A stretch of DNA of 49,771 nt. Origin: Oscillospiraceae bacterium. GTDB taxonomy: Bacteria; Bacillota; Clostridia; Oscillospirales; Oscillospiraceae. Within the stretch, counting starts at the first letter, position 1. Each line of letters starts with the position of its first letter. Both the position numbers and the translations under genes were made by a program. The notes under the pieces are model-generated. The model worked only from the letters and a program-made list of their open reading frames with translations. It was not told where the DNA came from and did no database searches. Below are positions 1 through 7,560 of the stretch, piece after piece. The stretch spans positions 1-49,771 of the forward strand of contig JAFXYD010000012.1 in assembly GCA_017541995.1 (NCBI GenBank). The letters run 5' to 3'.

Positions 1-443
1 AGAACAGCGATGACGGTGACGAAGAAGACGCAAATGACGCAAATATACGGGTGCCATAATTTGCGTCCTCTGCGTCATTTGCGACCCTGCGCACGCCGTG
101 AGCCCCGTTGTGGCCCTGTGTGGGCTTTTCTCGGGCGGGGCGGGAAACGTACCCCACATAGTCTACAAACCAAAACGCAGCCCAGAGAAGCGGGTGCGTT
201 TTGGAGAGGAGAAGCCACGGAGCACAGTCGAAGAAACGACGGTTGCCGCAGGCCCCCGGCGTTTCTGAGCCGTGCGGAGTGTGCTTCGACGACGCCGGGG
301 CAAGCAGAGCCGCCGGCTGTCCACCGCCTGCCGCAGAGTACCGGGCAGAAGCCCGGACCCACTTCTCTTCACGAAAAGAAGAGAAGAAATGAAAAGTTTT
401 TCTCTGGCAAGTCAAAAGTTTTATTACAGAAAGGAGATTCAAT
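1..443. other. Non-coding, inverted-repeat-rich region upstream of mobC; candidate oriT
   Basis: No convincing gene is seen: the open frames here are shadows with Arg/Pro-rich translations and no ribosome site. The stretch holds several inverted repeats. One pairs ACGCAAATGACGCAAAT (28-44) with the complementary sequence spread over 58-83. Another is a perfect 10-bp pair, CCAAAACGCA (170-179) and TGCGTTTTGG (195-204). Placed directly before mobC and the relaxase gene, this is where an origin of transfer is expected in MOBP elements. The nick site cannot be assigned from sequence, so the oriT role is an inference from position and structure. Confidence 0.4.
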
Positions 444-782
444 TTGTCTAACAGTCCGCCGAATCGAAAACGAAACAAGACACTCACCATCCGCCTGACG
501 CCGGAAGAATGGACCAAGCTCATGGAAGGAACCCTCCATGCCGGGATGAACGTGACGGAGTACCTCCTCTCTCTGTCAGACTCCGCCCAGATCTTTCCGC
601 CGCCGGATCTGTCTCCGCTGCTGGTTCAGCTCAAGCGCATCGGCAACAATCTGAATCAGATCGCTGCCAAGGTCAACGCCGGCGTCGCCTACGTCCCCGG
701 TCTCAAGGAGGTGGCCGCCCTCCAAAGGGAACTGCTGGAGGAGCTGCGCCGCATGACAAAGGAGGGGCCATGGCAACCGTAA
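444..782 (+). CDS. mobC: MobC-family relaxosome accessory protein
   Basis: 112 aa, read from a TTG start at 444 with AAGGAG seven bases upstream. The N-terminal half (residues 10-45) has the ribbon-helix-helix pattern of mobilization accessory proteins, including TIRLTPEEW and MNVTEYLL. The C-terminal half contains LVQLKRIGNNLNQIA, the signature helix of the bacterial mobilization protein MobC family (PF05713). Proteins of this family bind oriT and help the relaxase open the nick region. Its stop codon overlaps the relaxase start by 13 bases, so the two are translationally coupled. The family assignment is firm; the DNA target is inferred. Confidence 0.85.
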   Translation: MSNSPPNRKRNKTLTIRLTPEEWTKLMEGTLHAGMNVTEYLLSLSDSAQIFPPPDLSPLLVQLKRIGNNLNQIAAKVNAGVAYVPGLKEVAALQRELLEELRRMTKEGPWQP

Positions 783-2296
783 CCTACATCAAAGAGCAAA
801 AGCAAAGCCCCAGTGCCATGGCCGGCGTCCTCGCCTACTGCTCCCAGGAGTTGAAAACCGTGGACACGGACGGCCATCGCTATCTCTCTGGCGTCAACTG
901 TAGCGGGGATACCGCGCTGCAGGAATTCCTTCTCACCAAGGAGAGCTGGTGCAAGACCAGCGGTACGAACTTCTATCAGTACGTCCAATCCTTCTCTCCG
1001 GAGGAGGGCATCACCCACGCACAGGCCCATGAGATCGCGTTGGAGTTTGCAGCGAAAGCCTGGCCCGGCCACGAGATTTTGGTGGCGACCCACTGCGATA
1101 CCGACCATCCCCATTCGCACTTTGTCATCAACAGCGTCAGCTTCGGGAACGGAAAGAAGCTGCGGCAGCACCCCAAAACGCTGGAGCAGCTCCGCAAGCT
1201 GAGCGACGAGATCTGTGCCGCCCACGGCTTTTCGGTTCTCCCACCTCAGCACACGGCTGCGGACGGTACGAAAAAAATGTCCGCCCGGGAGTATCGGGCG
1301 GCGGTCAAGGGCCAGAGCTGGAAGCTGGAGCTGGTGGTTCAGATCAACGACGTCATGTCTGTCGCCGCCAACCGGGACGAGTTCCTTGCCCTGATGAACG
1401 GCGAGGGCTACGGCGTCACCTGGACCGAGGAAAGAAAATATATCACCTACCAGTGTCCCAACGGTATGAAATGCCGGGACAACAAACTGCATGAACACAA
1501 GTACAGCAAGGAGGCGATGGAGCTTGAGTTCAGAATACGGGCAGAAATCCTTCGAGGAATTGCAGACGCAGCTTCGCCAGATGCGGCAGCAGGCAGAAGA
1601 CGCCGTTCCCTGCTTCTCCGTTACGGAACAGAACTGGAAGGGCCTGCTGGCTCTGGAGCAAAAGCAAAGCGAGCTGCTGTTGGCGCTGCTGAAACAGCAA
1701 CAGGATCTGATGACGGAGGAGGAAATGGGCAAGCTCCTGAGCTGGCAGACAGAGCAGCTCAGCAGTCTGACGGCTCAGACGGCGGAGCTGACGGAGCAGT
1801 ATCAGCAGAAGCTGACGACGGAAGCGAAGGCCTTTACGAACGCGGCGCAGACGGCAGTCTCCGATTTGTCGAAACAGGCTGGGAGCGTGAGCGACTCCTT
1901 TTCCTCCGCGCTGCTGAACGAGCGAAGCGAAATGAAACGCTATCGCAGAAGGCTCTTCTGGATCAGTCTGCTGCCCACGGCCATCACCCTGGCTTCGCTG
2001 CTGGCCTGGACGCTGTGGCTGCGGTAGCCGAGCTCTTCGATGGCGACAGCGACGACCCGGAGGAGCAGCGCCGCCGCATGGAAGCCAGGCAGGCCGCGGA
2101 GAACGTCGGCGTCCTCCTGGCTCTGGCAATTCTCCTGACGGAGCGCGTGCTTCGCCGCAGAGATTCCCAGACAGAGGAAAACGTATTAAGGCTCCGCCAG
2201 GCAGAACAGGAATCCAGCTCTCAAGCAAGGAAGGAGGTGATGGCACATCCAAATGAGCTGTTCGATGACAACCAATTCGATTTCTCTATGTTTTGA
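770..2296 (+). CDS. MOBP-type relaxase (MobA/VirD2 family) with long C-terminal extension
   Basis: 508 aa from ATG 770, preceded by AAAGGAGGGG. The N-terminal 250 residues are a relaxase domain. A tyrosine at about residue 23 (LAYCSQ) is the likely catalytic tyrosine. The metal-binding histidine motif THCDTDHPHSH lies at residues 107-117, followed by N121. Relaxases nick oriT and pilot the strand during conjugative transfer. From about residue 255 the protein becomes rich in Ala, Gly, Asp and Glu. This half is shared with a second reading frame (1524-2027). After that overlap the frame again looks natural (ELFDGDSDDPEEQRRRMEA), so the relaxase probably does run to 2296. A shorter product from a frameshift cannot be excluded. 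Confidence 0.82.
   Translation: MATVTYIKEQKQSPSAMAGVLAYCSQELKTVDTDGHRYLSGVNCSGDTALQEFLLTKESWCKTSGTNFYQYVQSFSPEEGITHAQAHEIALEFAAKAWPGHEILVATHCDTDHPHSHFVINSVSFGNGKKLRQHPKTLEQLRKLSDEICAAHGFSVLPPQHTAADGTKKMSAREYRAAVKGQSWKLELVVQINDVMSVAANRDEFLALMNGEGYGVTWTEERKYITYQCPNGMKCRDNKLHEHKYSKEAMELEFRIRAEILRGIADAASPDAAAGRRRRSLLLRYGTELEGPAGSGAKAKRAAVGAAETATGSDDGGGNGQAPELADRAAQQSDGSDGGADGAVSAEADDGSEGLYERGADGSLRFVETGWERERLLFLRAAERAKRNETLSQKALLDQSAAHGHHPGFAAGLDAVAAVAELFDGDSDDPEEQRRRMEARQAAENVGVLLALAILLTERVLRRRDSQTEENVLRLRQAEQESSSQARKEVMAHPNELFDDNQFDFSMF
1524..2027 (+). CDS. Coiled-coil protein with C-terminal membrane anchor, encoded out of frame inside the relaxase gene
   Basis: 167 aa starting at TTG 1524, with AAGGAGG at 1508-1514 and a 9-base spacer. 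An ATG at 1491 opens the same frame but has no ribosome site. The protein is a long Gln/Glu/Leu helix (FEELQTQLRQMRQQAED, then LLALLKQQQDLMTEEEM and TAQTAELTEQYQQKL) predicted to form coiled coil. It ends with a basic stretch (KRYRRR) and one hydrophobic segment, ISLLPTAITLASLLAWTLW. Composition and segment order look like a real tail-anchored protein and not a shadow frame. A partner role at the membrane during transfer is plausible but unproven. Confidence 0.68.
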   Translation: MSSEYGQKSFEELQTQLRQMRQQAEDAVPCFSVTEQNWKGLLALEQKQSELLLALLKQQQDLMTEEEMGKLLSWQTEQLSSLTAQTAELTEQYQQKLTTEAKAFTNAAQTAVSDLSKQAGSVSDSFSSALLNERSEMKRYRRRLFWISLLPTAITLASLLAWTLWLR

Positions 2297-2318
2297 TTAT
2301 GATTGCGAGGTGAAATGA

Positions 2319-2522
2319 ATGCAAAATAGTTTTGATCAACTGCCTGAGATTCTGGATGCCCGTGCGCTGAAGACCTTTCTGGGCATATCACAGTCCGGGA
2401 CATATAACCTGATGCACCGGAAGGATTTTCCCACCTTACACATCGGGAACCGATTGATGGTGACGAAAAGCTGCCTGCAGGACTGGATCAGAAGCCACAC
2501 GGATCAATGTTTACAGGATTAA
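2319..2522 (+). CDS. xis: Excisionase / helix-turn-helix DNA-binding protein
   Basis: 67 aa, ATG 2319 with GCGAGGTG just upstream. The sequence follows the MerR-like winged-helix pattern of HTH_17 excisionases: a first helix LDARALKTFLGIS, a recognition helix SGTYNLMHRKDFP, then a wing with the typical LHIGNRLMVTKSCLQDWI. Such proteins bind the element ends and steer the integrase towards excision. The integrase gene lies 281 bases downstream on the same strand, the usual order. It could instead be an AlpA-like regulator of the integrase; the two families are hard to separate by sequence. Confidence 0.82.
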   Translation: MQNSFDQLPEILDARALKTFLGISQSGTYNLMHRKDFPTLHIGNRLMVTKSCLQDWIRSHTDQCLQD

Positions 2523-2527
2523 GAAAA

Positions 2528-2571
2528 CGGTCATTCCCGAACCGCCTGCTGCAACAGGCGGGGAATGACCG
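2528..2571 (+). terminator. Hairpin after the excisionase gene
   Basis: An 11-bp outer stem, CGGTCATTCCC (2528-2538) with GGGAATGACCG (2561-2571), encloses an inner CCGCCTG/CAGGCGG stem. It starts six bases after the xis stop codon. No T run follows, so it may be a weak terminator or an mRNA-stabilising hairpin. Confidence 0.55.
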
Positions 2572-2651
2572 CTTCAACCTACATTTGTAATATAACATCG
2601 ATCAGGTTCATTTGCAAGCAAAAATTTTTTAATCTATAAACCAAGTCTGTA

Positions 2652-2695
2652 GCAGTGTTGCATACGGCGGGTTGACCTACCGTATGCAGCACTGC
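2652..2695. repeat. 16-bp inverted repeat between xis and int
   Basis: GCAGTGTTGCATACGG (2652-2667) pairs with CCGTATGCAGCACTGC (2680-2695) with one mismatch and a 12-base loop. It lies in the xis-int gap, about 110 bases before the integrase start. It may be a protein-binding site for Xis/Int, or a leader hairpin affecting int expression. The rest of 2572-2803 shows nothing else clear. Confidence 0.5.
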
Positions 2696-2803
2696 AGTTG
2701 TTAATGATTGATGAACATACCAAAGTATTCGTTGACTGTTCGGAAAAACAGGGGTATGATGAATCGTGGTGTGTTCTGTGTGTGACAGAAGGAGGTTGTT
2801 GCA

Positions 2804-4003
2804 TTGTCGCACGAGAAGAATCGGCTTCCAAACGGTATGGGAAGCATCAGAAAACGAGAGAGCAAACGAAAAGACGGTTCAGTCAACGTATTTTGGGAAG
2901 GACGTGTCACAACCGGAATTGATCCTGCTACAGGAAAACCGCGCTCTGCCTATGTCTCCGGGAAAAAGAAGAAAGAAGTTTTGGAGCGGATGCAGGAATT
3001 GCTGTGCGATGTCCATTCCGGTAGTTATTTGCCGCCCTCGAAACTGACCTTGGGGGAGTGGTTGGACATTTGGCTGCACGAATATCAGGGCTCCAAGAAA
3101 CCGATGACAGTTCGCAATTATACCGGGACCATCAATAAGCACATTCGTCCCGGACTTGGAGGGACGCGTTTGACGAAGCTGACGAACCTGATGATCCAAC
3201 GTTTTTATAACAGCCTCTGCGAAGGAGAACATCCTCTGGCTCCCAAAACCGTGAAGAACGTTCACGGAATCCTGCACAAGGCTCTGGATCAGGCGGTGAA
3301 ATCCGGGGAGCTGAAGGTCAATCCTTCCTGCAACTGTGTTCTGCCCAAAATGGTCCAGCATGAGATTAAACCGCTGGAGCCGGATGAAATCACAAGATTT
3401 TTGCAGAATCTGGAAGGAGAACCCTACAAGAATCTGTTTCTCACTGCATTCTTTACCGGGATGCGTCAGGGCGAGCTTCTGGGGCTATCCTGGGACAGAG
3501 TAGATTTCAAAAACGGGATTATTGAGATTCGCCAGCAGTTGCAATGTATCGATGGCGTGTATTCTCTGCAAACGCCAAAGCATGACAAGGTGCGAATCAT
3601 CGCACCCGTTCAGCTTGTGATGGATGCCCTGAAAGAGGAATATGAGACACAGCGAAAGAACCGGCAACTGCTTGGCAAGGCCTGGAAAAATGAGTGGAAC
3701 CTGGTGTTTACCGACGAAACCGGAAAGCTCCTGGTGCGCAGGACGGTGGACAAGCATTATAAAAAAATCCTGGAAAAGAGCGGCATCGAGGAGCATCGTT
3801 TCCACGATATGCGCCATACCTTTGCCGTCAGTATGCTGGACGCCGGAGAAGATCTCAAGACACTGCAGGAAAACCTTGGCCACGCTACAGCAGCCTTCAC
3901 GTTGAGTCAATATGCCCACGTCAGCCAAAAGATGCGTTTGCAGAGCTCAAAGAGAATGAACGACTATTTTCAGAAGCTGATGCCGGATGCGACAGGGGAG
4001 TAG
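2804..4003 (+). CDS. int: Tyrosine recombinase/integrase, Tn916 Int type
   Basis: 399 aa from TTG 2804 with GAAGGAGG nine bases upstream. The N-terminus (residues 10-55) matches the three-stranded arm-binding domain of Tn916-type integrases (GSIRKRES, then VNVFWEGRVTTG). A core-binding domain spans about 75-185 and the catalytic domain about 190-385. Visible catalytic residues are R221 (TGMRQGELLG), K259 or K262, H334 and R337 (HDMRH), H360 (LGHA) and the nucleophile Y370 (SQYAHVS). The enzyme inserts and excises the element by site-specific recombination. It is the last gene before tRNA-Trp, whose 3' end lies 122 bases on and is the likely attachment site. All catalytic residues are present, so it should be active. 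Confidence 0.95.
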   Translation: MSHEKNRLPNGMGSIRKRESKRKDGSVNVFWEGRVTTGIDPATGKPRSAYVSGKKKKEVLERMQELLCDVHSGSYLPPSKLTLGEWLDIWLHEYQGSKKPMTVRNYTGTINKHIRPGLGGTRLTKLTNLMIQRFYNSLCEGEHPLAPKTVKNVHGILHKALDQAVKSGELKVNPSCNCVLPKMVQHEIKPLEPDEITRFLQNLEGEPYKNLFLTAFFTGMRQGELLGLSWDRVDFKNGIIEIRQQLQCIDGVYSLQTPKHDKVRIIAPVQLVMDALKEEYETQRKNRQLLGKAWKNEWNLVFTDETGKLLVRRTVDKHYKKILEKSGIEEHRFHDMRHTFAVSMLDAGEDLKTLQENLGHATAAFTLSQYAHVSQKMRLQSSKRMNDYFQKLMPDATGE

Positions 4004-4010
4004 CGCCTTG

Positions 4011-4041
4011 TTGGCACAACTTTGGCGTAACTTCGGCACAA
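4011..4041. repeat. Three 9-bp direct repeats at exact 11-bp period; candidate integrase arm-binding sites
   Basis: TTGGCACAA (4011), TTGGCGTAA (4022) and TCGGCACAA (4033) start exactly 11 bases apart, one helical turn, just after the integrase stop codon and next to the presumed attachment site. Tn916-family elements carry short direct repeats for the Int N-terminal domain near their ends, so this is a natural candidate. Function is inferred from position and spacing only. Confidence 0.5.
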
Positions 4042-4086
4042 AAACCGAAAATGTATCTTTCTGGGTGAAAAAGTGAGAAAAAACGA

Positions 4087-4124
4087 GGAAACACCACGAA
4101 ATCCGGAGATTTCGTGGTGTTTCC
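4087..4124 (-). terminator. Intrinsic terminator of the tRNA-Ile/Met - tRNA-Trp transcript
   Basis: A perfect 17-bp stem, GGAAACACCACGAAATC with its complement at 4108-4124, has a CGGA tetraloop. It sits immediately after the tRNA-Trp CCA end, and read on the minus strand it is followed by a T-rich tract (CTCGTTTTTTCTC). Confidence 0.85.
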
Positions 4125-4200
<76 letters not shown>

Positions 4201-4203
4201 ATG

Positions 4204-4280
4204 TGGTGGGCCTTCGGGGACTCGAACCCAGGACCGACCGGTTATGAGCCGGCTGCTCTGACCGACTGAGCTAAAGGCCC
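4204..4280 (-). tRNA. tRNA with CAT anticodon (Ile2 or Met)
   Basis: 77 bases on the minus strand with encoded CCA. The acceptor is GGGCCTT paired with AAGGCCC and an A discriminator. The anticodon arm GCCGGCTCATAACCGGT carries CAT. The body resembles Ile2 tRNAs (in which C34 is changed to lysidine) more than the elongator Met tRNA found at 33588 in this window. Ile2 is therefore somewhat favoured, but CAT alone does not decide. It is three bases upstream of tRNA-Trp in one transcript. Confidence 0.9.
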
Positions 4281-4309
4281 GCAAGACCGTTCCGAATCGG
4301 AACAGTGGT

Positions 4310-4338
4310 ATTATATACGATGTCTGCGAAAAAATCAA
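4310..4338 (-). promoter_or_regulatory. Sigma-A promoter of the tRNA pair
   Basis: On the minus strand, TTGATT (4333-4338) and a perfect TATAAT (4310-4315) are separated by exactly 17 bases. They lie about 30 bases upstream of the first tRNA, in an AT-rich gap. Confidence 0.85.
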
Positions 4339-4391
4339 CTATTATTTTTCAAAATCCAAAATATTTTACAGCTTGCCGGGGGTGTTTTTCG

Positions 4392-4420
4392 TTGACGAAC
4401 GGGGAAAACTGTGGTAATAT
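4392..4420 (+). promoter_or_regulatory. Promoter of the AI-2E-family permease gene
   Basis: TTGACG (4392-4397), a 17-base spacer and TAATAT (4415-4420), placed 35 bases before the start codon and divergent from the tRNA promoter. Confidence 0.75.
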
Positions 4421-4454
4421 ATTATGAGAGATATAAGGGGAAGGAGTGGGTTTT

Positions 4455-5765
4455 ATGCTGAAACGGGACAGCCGCTATTTCAGACTCGGTCTGACGCTGC
4501 TGACCGTCATGATCCTGAGCGCACTCTTTATCGTGGCATTGATCAACATCGGCATTGTGGCCGAGGCGTTGAGGCAGATCGTCGCGGTGTTTTCCTTTGT
4601 CATCTACGGCGTCATCTTCGCCTATCTCATGAGCCCCATCCAGAAGCTGGTGGAAAAGCTGATCCAGCGGATCTTCGCCCGCAGCAATATGACGGAGCGG
4701 GGGCTGAACAAGCTCAGCCGCATTCTCGGCGTGCTGGTCTCCCTGCTGGCCTTTCTGGCGATCATCTACGGCCTGCTGGCCATGGTGCTGCCGGAGCTGA
4801 TCAGCTCCATCTCCACCACCTTCAGCCCGGAGAATCTGCAGGGCTACTACGAGAAGATCACCGGCTGGCTCAATGAGGTTACCCGGGACACACCTCTGGA
4901 AAGCTGGCTGCGGGAGAATGACCCCCTCCGGACCCTGCAGGAATGGATCACCAAAAAGATGGATATCTTTTCCACCATTGGCAGCGTGCTCTCCGGGGCC
5001 TACGGCGTGGGCAAGGTGATCTTCAATATGGTCATCGGCCTGGTGGTGTCGGTCTATCTGCTCATCGACAAGGAACGCTATATCTCCCAGATGAAAAAGT
5101 TTCTGGTGGCCCTCTTCAAGCCCAAGTGGGTGGACAGGCTCCTGGAGATCGGCCGCTTCACCAACCGCAGCTTCGGCGGCTTCATGGTGGGCAAGCTCAT
5201 CGATTCGCTGATTATCGGCTTGATCTCCTACCTGGGAATGTTGATCCTGGGTCTGCCCTACGCCTTGATTTCCTCCACCTTTGTGGGGATTTCCAATATC
5301 ATCCCCTTCTTTGGCCCCCTCATCGGCATTGTCATCGGCGGCGTGCTGATCCTGCTGCAAAATCCCCTCCAGGCCCTCTACTTCCTGATCTTTGAGCTGA
5401 TTCTCCAGCAGGTGGACGGCAACATCATCGGCCCCAAGATCCTGGGCGGCCGCATGGGCATCTCCGGCTTCTGGGTGCTGTTCTCCATCACGGTCTTCGG
5501 CTCGGTCTTCGGCTTCCCCGGGATGCTGCTGGGCGTGCCCATCTTCACGGTGGTCTACGCCCTCTGCTCTGAGGCCATCAACAATTCCCTGAAGAAAAAG
5601 AATCTGACCCAGCGCACCGACGAGTATTACTCCATCCTGGCGGTGGCGGATCTGAACCAATACGACAAGGACTTCGGTGAGGCCACAGTCTTCAACAGCG
5701 CGGATACCTTTGAGACGGAATATGATCCGGACGACGACTTCGAGTTCGAGGACTCCGGAAAATGA
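4455..5765 (+). CDS. AI-2E family (PerM/YtvI-like) membrane permease
   Basis: 436 aa from ATG 4455, eight bases after AAGGAG (a GTG at 4446 lies within that site and is not used). The protein has the AI-2E exporter family layout (PF01594): N-terminal membrane helices near residues 15-75, a soluble middle, then a C-terminal bundle containing the family signature GLPYALISSTFVGISNIIP and PFFGPLIGIVIGG, and later ILQQVDGNIIGPKILG. Members move small molecules or ions; the substrate cannot be read from sequence, and only some members handle AI-2. The tail is acidic (DPDDDFEFED). It has its own promoter and a terminator follows, so it is monocistronic. Confidence 0.9.
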   Translation: MLKRDSRYFRLGLTLLTVMILSALFIVALINIGIVAEALRQIVAVFSFVIYGVIFAYLMSPIQKLVEKLIQRIFARSNMTERGLNKLSRILGVLVSLLAFLAIIYGLLAMVLPELISSISTTFSPENLQGYYEKITGWLNEVTRDTPLESWLRENDPLRTLQEWITKKMDIFSTIGSVLSGAYGVGKVIFNMVIGLVVSVYLLIDKERYISQMKKFLVALFKPKWVDRLLEIGRFTNRSFGGFMVGKLIDSLIIGLISYLGMLILGLPYALISSTFVGISNIIPFFGPLIGIVIGGVLILLQNPLQALYFLIFELILQQVDGNIIGPKILGGRMGISGFWVLFSITVFGSVFGFPGMLLGVPIFTVVYALCSEAINNSLKKKNLTQRTDEYYSILAVADLNQYDKDFGEATVFNSADTFETEYDPDDDFEFEDSGK

Positions 5766-5772
5766 AGCGAAC

Positions 5773-5804
5773 AGCCGGCGTGCCGAACGGCCGCCGGCTT
5801 TTTC
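5773..5804 (+). terminator. Terminator after the permease gene
   Basis: AGCCGGC (5773-5779) pairs with GCCGGCT (5793-5799), followed by TTTTTC. It sits between the permease stop and the next start codon, 14 bases before the latter, so some read-through into the cell-wall pair is possible. Confidence 0.7.
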
Positions 5805-5817
5805 ATAGGAGAAGGAT

Positions 5818-7560
5818 ATGGATATTTTTCTTGACTTTTTTCGAGGCCCGGAGGGGATCACGCTGCTGTCGGTCTACCACGCCGTGCTGCGGCTGAGCCT
5901 GCCGATCCTGGCCTTTCTGGTGGTGCTGCGCAGCGCCAGATCCCTGCTGGGCTTCCGGCGGGAGCCCGAGGTCTGGGCCTGGCTGCGGCTGGCCACCGGG
6001 GAGCTCCAGCCTGTGACCCACTGGGAAAACCTGCTGGGCCGCAAGAAGAGCGCCGACGTGGTGCTGGACTTTGCCACGGTCTCCAAGAACCACGCCGTGC
6101 TGACCCGCCTGGACGACGGCGGCTGGACCATCACCGACATTGGCGCCAAGGGCCGGGTGGAGGTCAACGGGAAGCCCATGCTCTCCGGCCGGGTGGACTA
6201 CGGCGATACCATCAGCCTGGCCGGGCTGGAGATGGTGCTGGAGCCGGTCTCCAGGGAGGAGGCCCAGATGCAGGCCCTGTCCCGCACCAAGGCGGGCAAG
6301 GGCCACAGCCCCGGTCTGACCCTGCTGCTGCTGACGGTGTTCCAGCTGCTGGCAGTGCTGGAGCTGGTTTTCAACCGGCCCGAGGACCGGGTGACCGTCA
6401 TCAGCGCCTACGGCATTCTCATCGGCGTCCAGTGGGCCATGTTTGTGGGGCAGAAGCTCCTCAAGCGCTCCGGCTTCGAGGTGGAAACCATCGCCTTCTT
6501 TCTGACGACCATCGGCCTCGGGGTCATCGCCTCGGCCTACGCCTCCGAGATGTACAAGCAGCTCATCGCCATGGGCCTGGGAATCGGGATCTTCCTGGTG
6601 CTGGGCTTCTGCCTGCGGGATCTGGAGACCGCCAAAAAGCTCCGCTTCCTGGCGGCGGGGGCCGGGGTGCTGCTGTTTCTGGTGAATCTGGTGCTGGCCC
6701 GCAGCGTCTACGGCTCCCGGAACTGGATTTACCTGGGGGGCTTCTCCTTCCAGCCCTCGGAATTTGTGAAGATCTGCTTCATCCTCACCGGCGCCTCCAC
6801 CATGGACCGCATCGTCACCCGGCGCAATATGCTGGCCTTTGTGATCTACACGGCCTTCATCGGCGCCTGTCTGGTGGTCATCAATGACTTCGGCGCCGCG
6901 GCCATCTTCTTTGTGGGCTTCCTGGCCATCGCCCTGCTGCGCTCCAGCTCCTATCCCAGCGCCGTGCTGGTGCTGGTGGGGGTGGGGATGCTGGCGGTGC
7001 TGGTGCTGGCGGCGGTGCTGGCCATCCGGCACTTCCCCCACGTGGCCAGCCGCTTCGCGGGCTACGGCCATATCTGGGAGGACTCCTTCGACAAGGGCTA
7101 TCAGCAAACCCGCTCACTTATGTGCATTGCCGCGGGCGGCCTCTTCGGCCTGGGCCTGGGCAACGGCTGGATGCAGTATATGGCGGGGGAGGGGGCCTCG
7201 GACACCGACCTGGTCTTTGCCTTTGTCAGCGAGGAATGGGGCCTTCTCATGGCCGTCATGATGATCTTCGCCCTGGCGATGCTGGGGCTCTTCGTGGTTC
7301 GCTCCGCCAAGGTGGCCCGGTCCAGCTTCTACACCATCGGCGCCTCCGCCGCCATGTCCATTCTGATTATGCAGGCGATTTTGAACTTCTTCGGCACCGT
7401 GGACTTCCTGCCCCTGACCGGCGTGACCTTCCCCTTTGTCTCCAACGGCGGCTCCAGCATAATGGCCTGCTGGGGGCTGCTGGCCTTCATCAAGGCCTGC
7501 GATACCCGGCAGAACGCCAGCTTTGCCGTGAAGCTCTCGGAAAAGGAGGCGGCGAAATGA
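5818..7560 (+). CDS. FHA-domain SEDS (FtsW/RodA/SpoVE) peptidoglycan glycosyltransferase
   Basis: 580 aa from ATG 5818 with AGGAGAAGG upstream. One N-terminal membrane helix (about 22-40) leads to a cytoplasmic FHA domain at about 55-145. The FHA phosphothreonine-binding residues are visible: LLGRK (G74, R75), S89 with N91-H92, and N117-G118. A SEDS polytopic domain of about ten helices follows (about 165-570) with the family signature NWIYLGGFSFQPSEFVK, and near the end LPLTGVTFPFVSNGGSS. SEDS proteins polymerise lipid II into glycan strands with a class B PBP partner. Here that PBP is the next gene, overlapping by ATGA. The FHA fusion suggests that a Ser/Thr kinase of the PrkC/PknB type controls it; no such kinase is in this window. 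Confidence 0.92.
   Translation: MDIFLDFFRGPEGITLLSVYHAVLRLSLPILAFLVVLRSARSLLGFRREPEVWAWLRLATGELQPVTHWENLLGRKKSADVVLDFATVSKNHAVLTRLDDGGWTITDIGAKGRVEVNGKPMLSGRVDYGDTISLAGLEMVLEPVSREEAQMQALSRTKAGKGHSPGLTLLLLTVFQLLAVLELVFNRPEDRVTVISAYGILIGVQWAMFVGQKLLKRSGFEVETIAFFLTTIGLGVIASAYASEMYKQLIAMGLGIGIFLVLGFCLRDLETAKKLRFLAAGAGVLLFLVNLVLARSVYGSRNWIYLGGFSFQPSEFVKICFILTGASTMDRIVTRRNMLAFVIYTAFIGACLVVINDFGAAAIFFVGFLAIALLRSSSYPSAVLVLVGVGMLAVLVLAAVLAIRHFPHVASRFAGYGHIWEDSFDKGYQQTRSLMCIAAGGLFGLGLGNGWMQYMAGEGASDTDLVFAFVSEEWGLLMAVMMIFALAMLGLFVVRSAKVARSSFYTIGASAAMSILIMQAILNFFGTVDFLPLTGVTFPFVSNGGSSIMACWGLLAFIKACDTRQNASFAVKLSEKEAAK

Noticed and set aside
10-498. 162-codon open frame at the window start
   Set aside because: Arg/Pro/Gly-rich translation with no ribosome site, and it runs over several inverted repeats and the mobC start.
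2240-2296. 18-codon frame MAHPNELFDDNQFDFSMF with AAGGAGG upstream at the end of the relaxase gene
   Set aside because: It is in frame with the relaxase, and the ribosome site is only two bases from the ATG, too close for initiation.
4422-5861. Long minus-strand frame opposite the permease gene
   Set aside because: His/Gln/Asp-rich shadow of a GC-rich gene; the plus-strand protein has a clear family, promoter and ribosome site. The same holds for the long shadow frames at 5803-7107, 7329-8948, 36928-38694 and 40894-43041.
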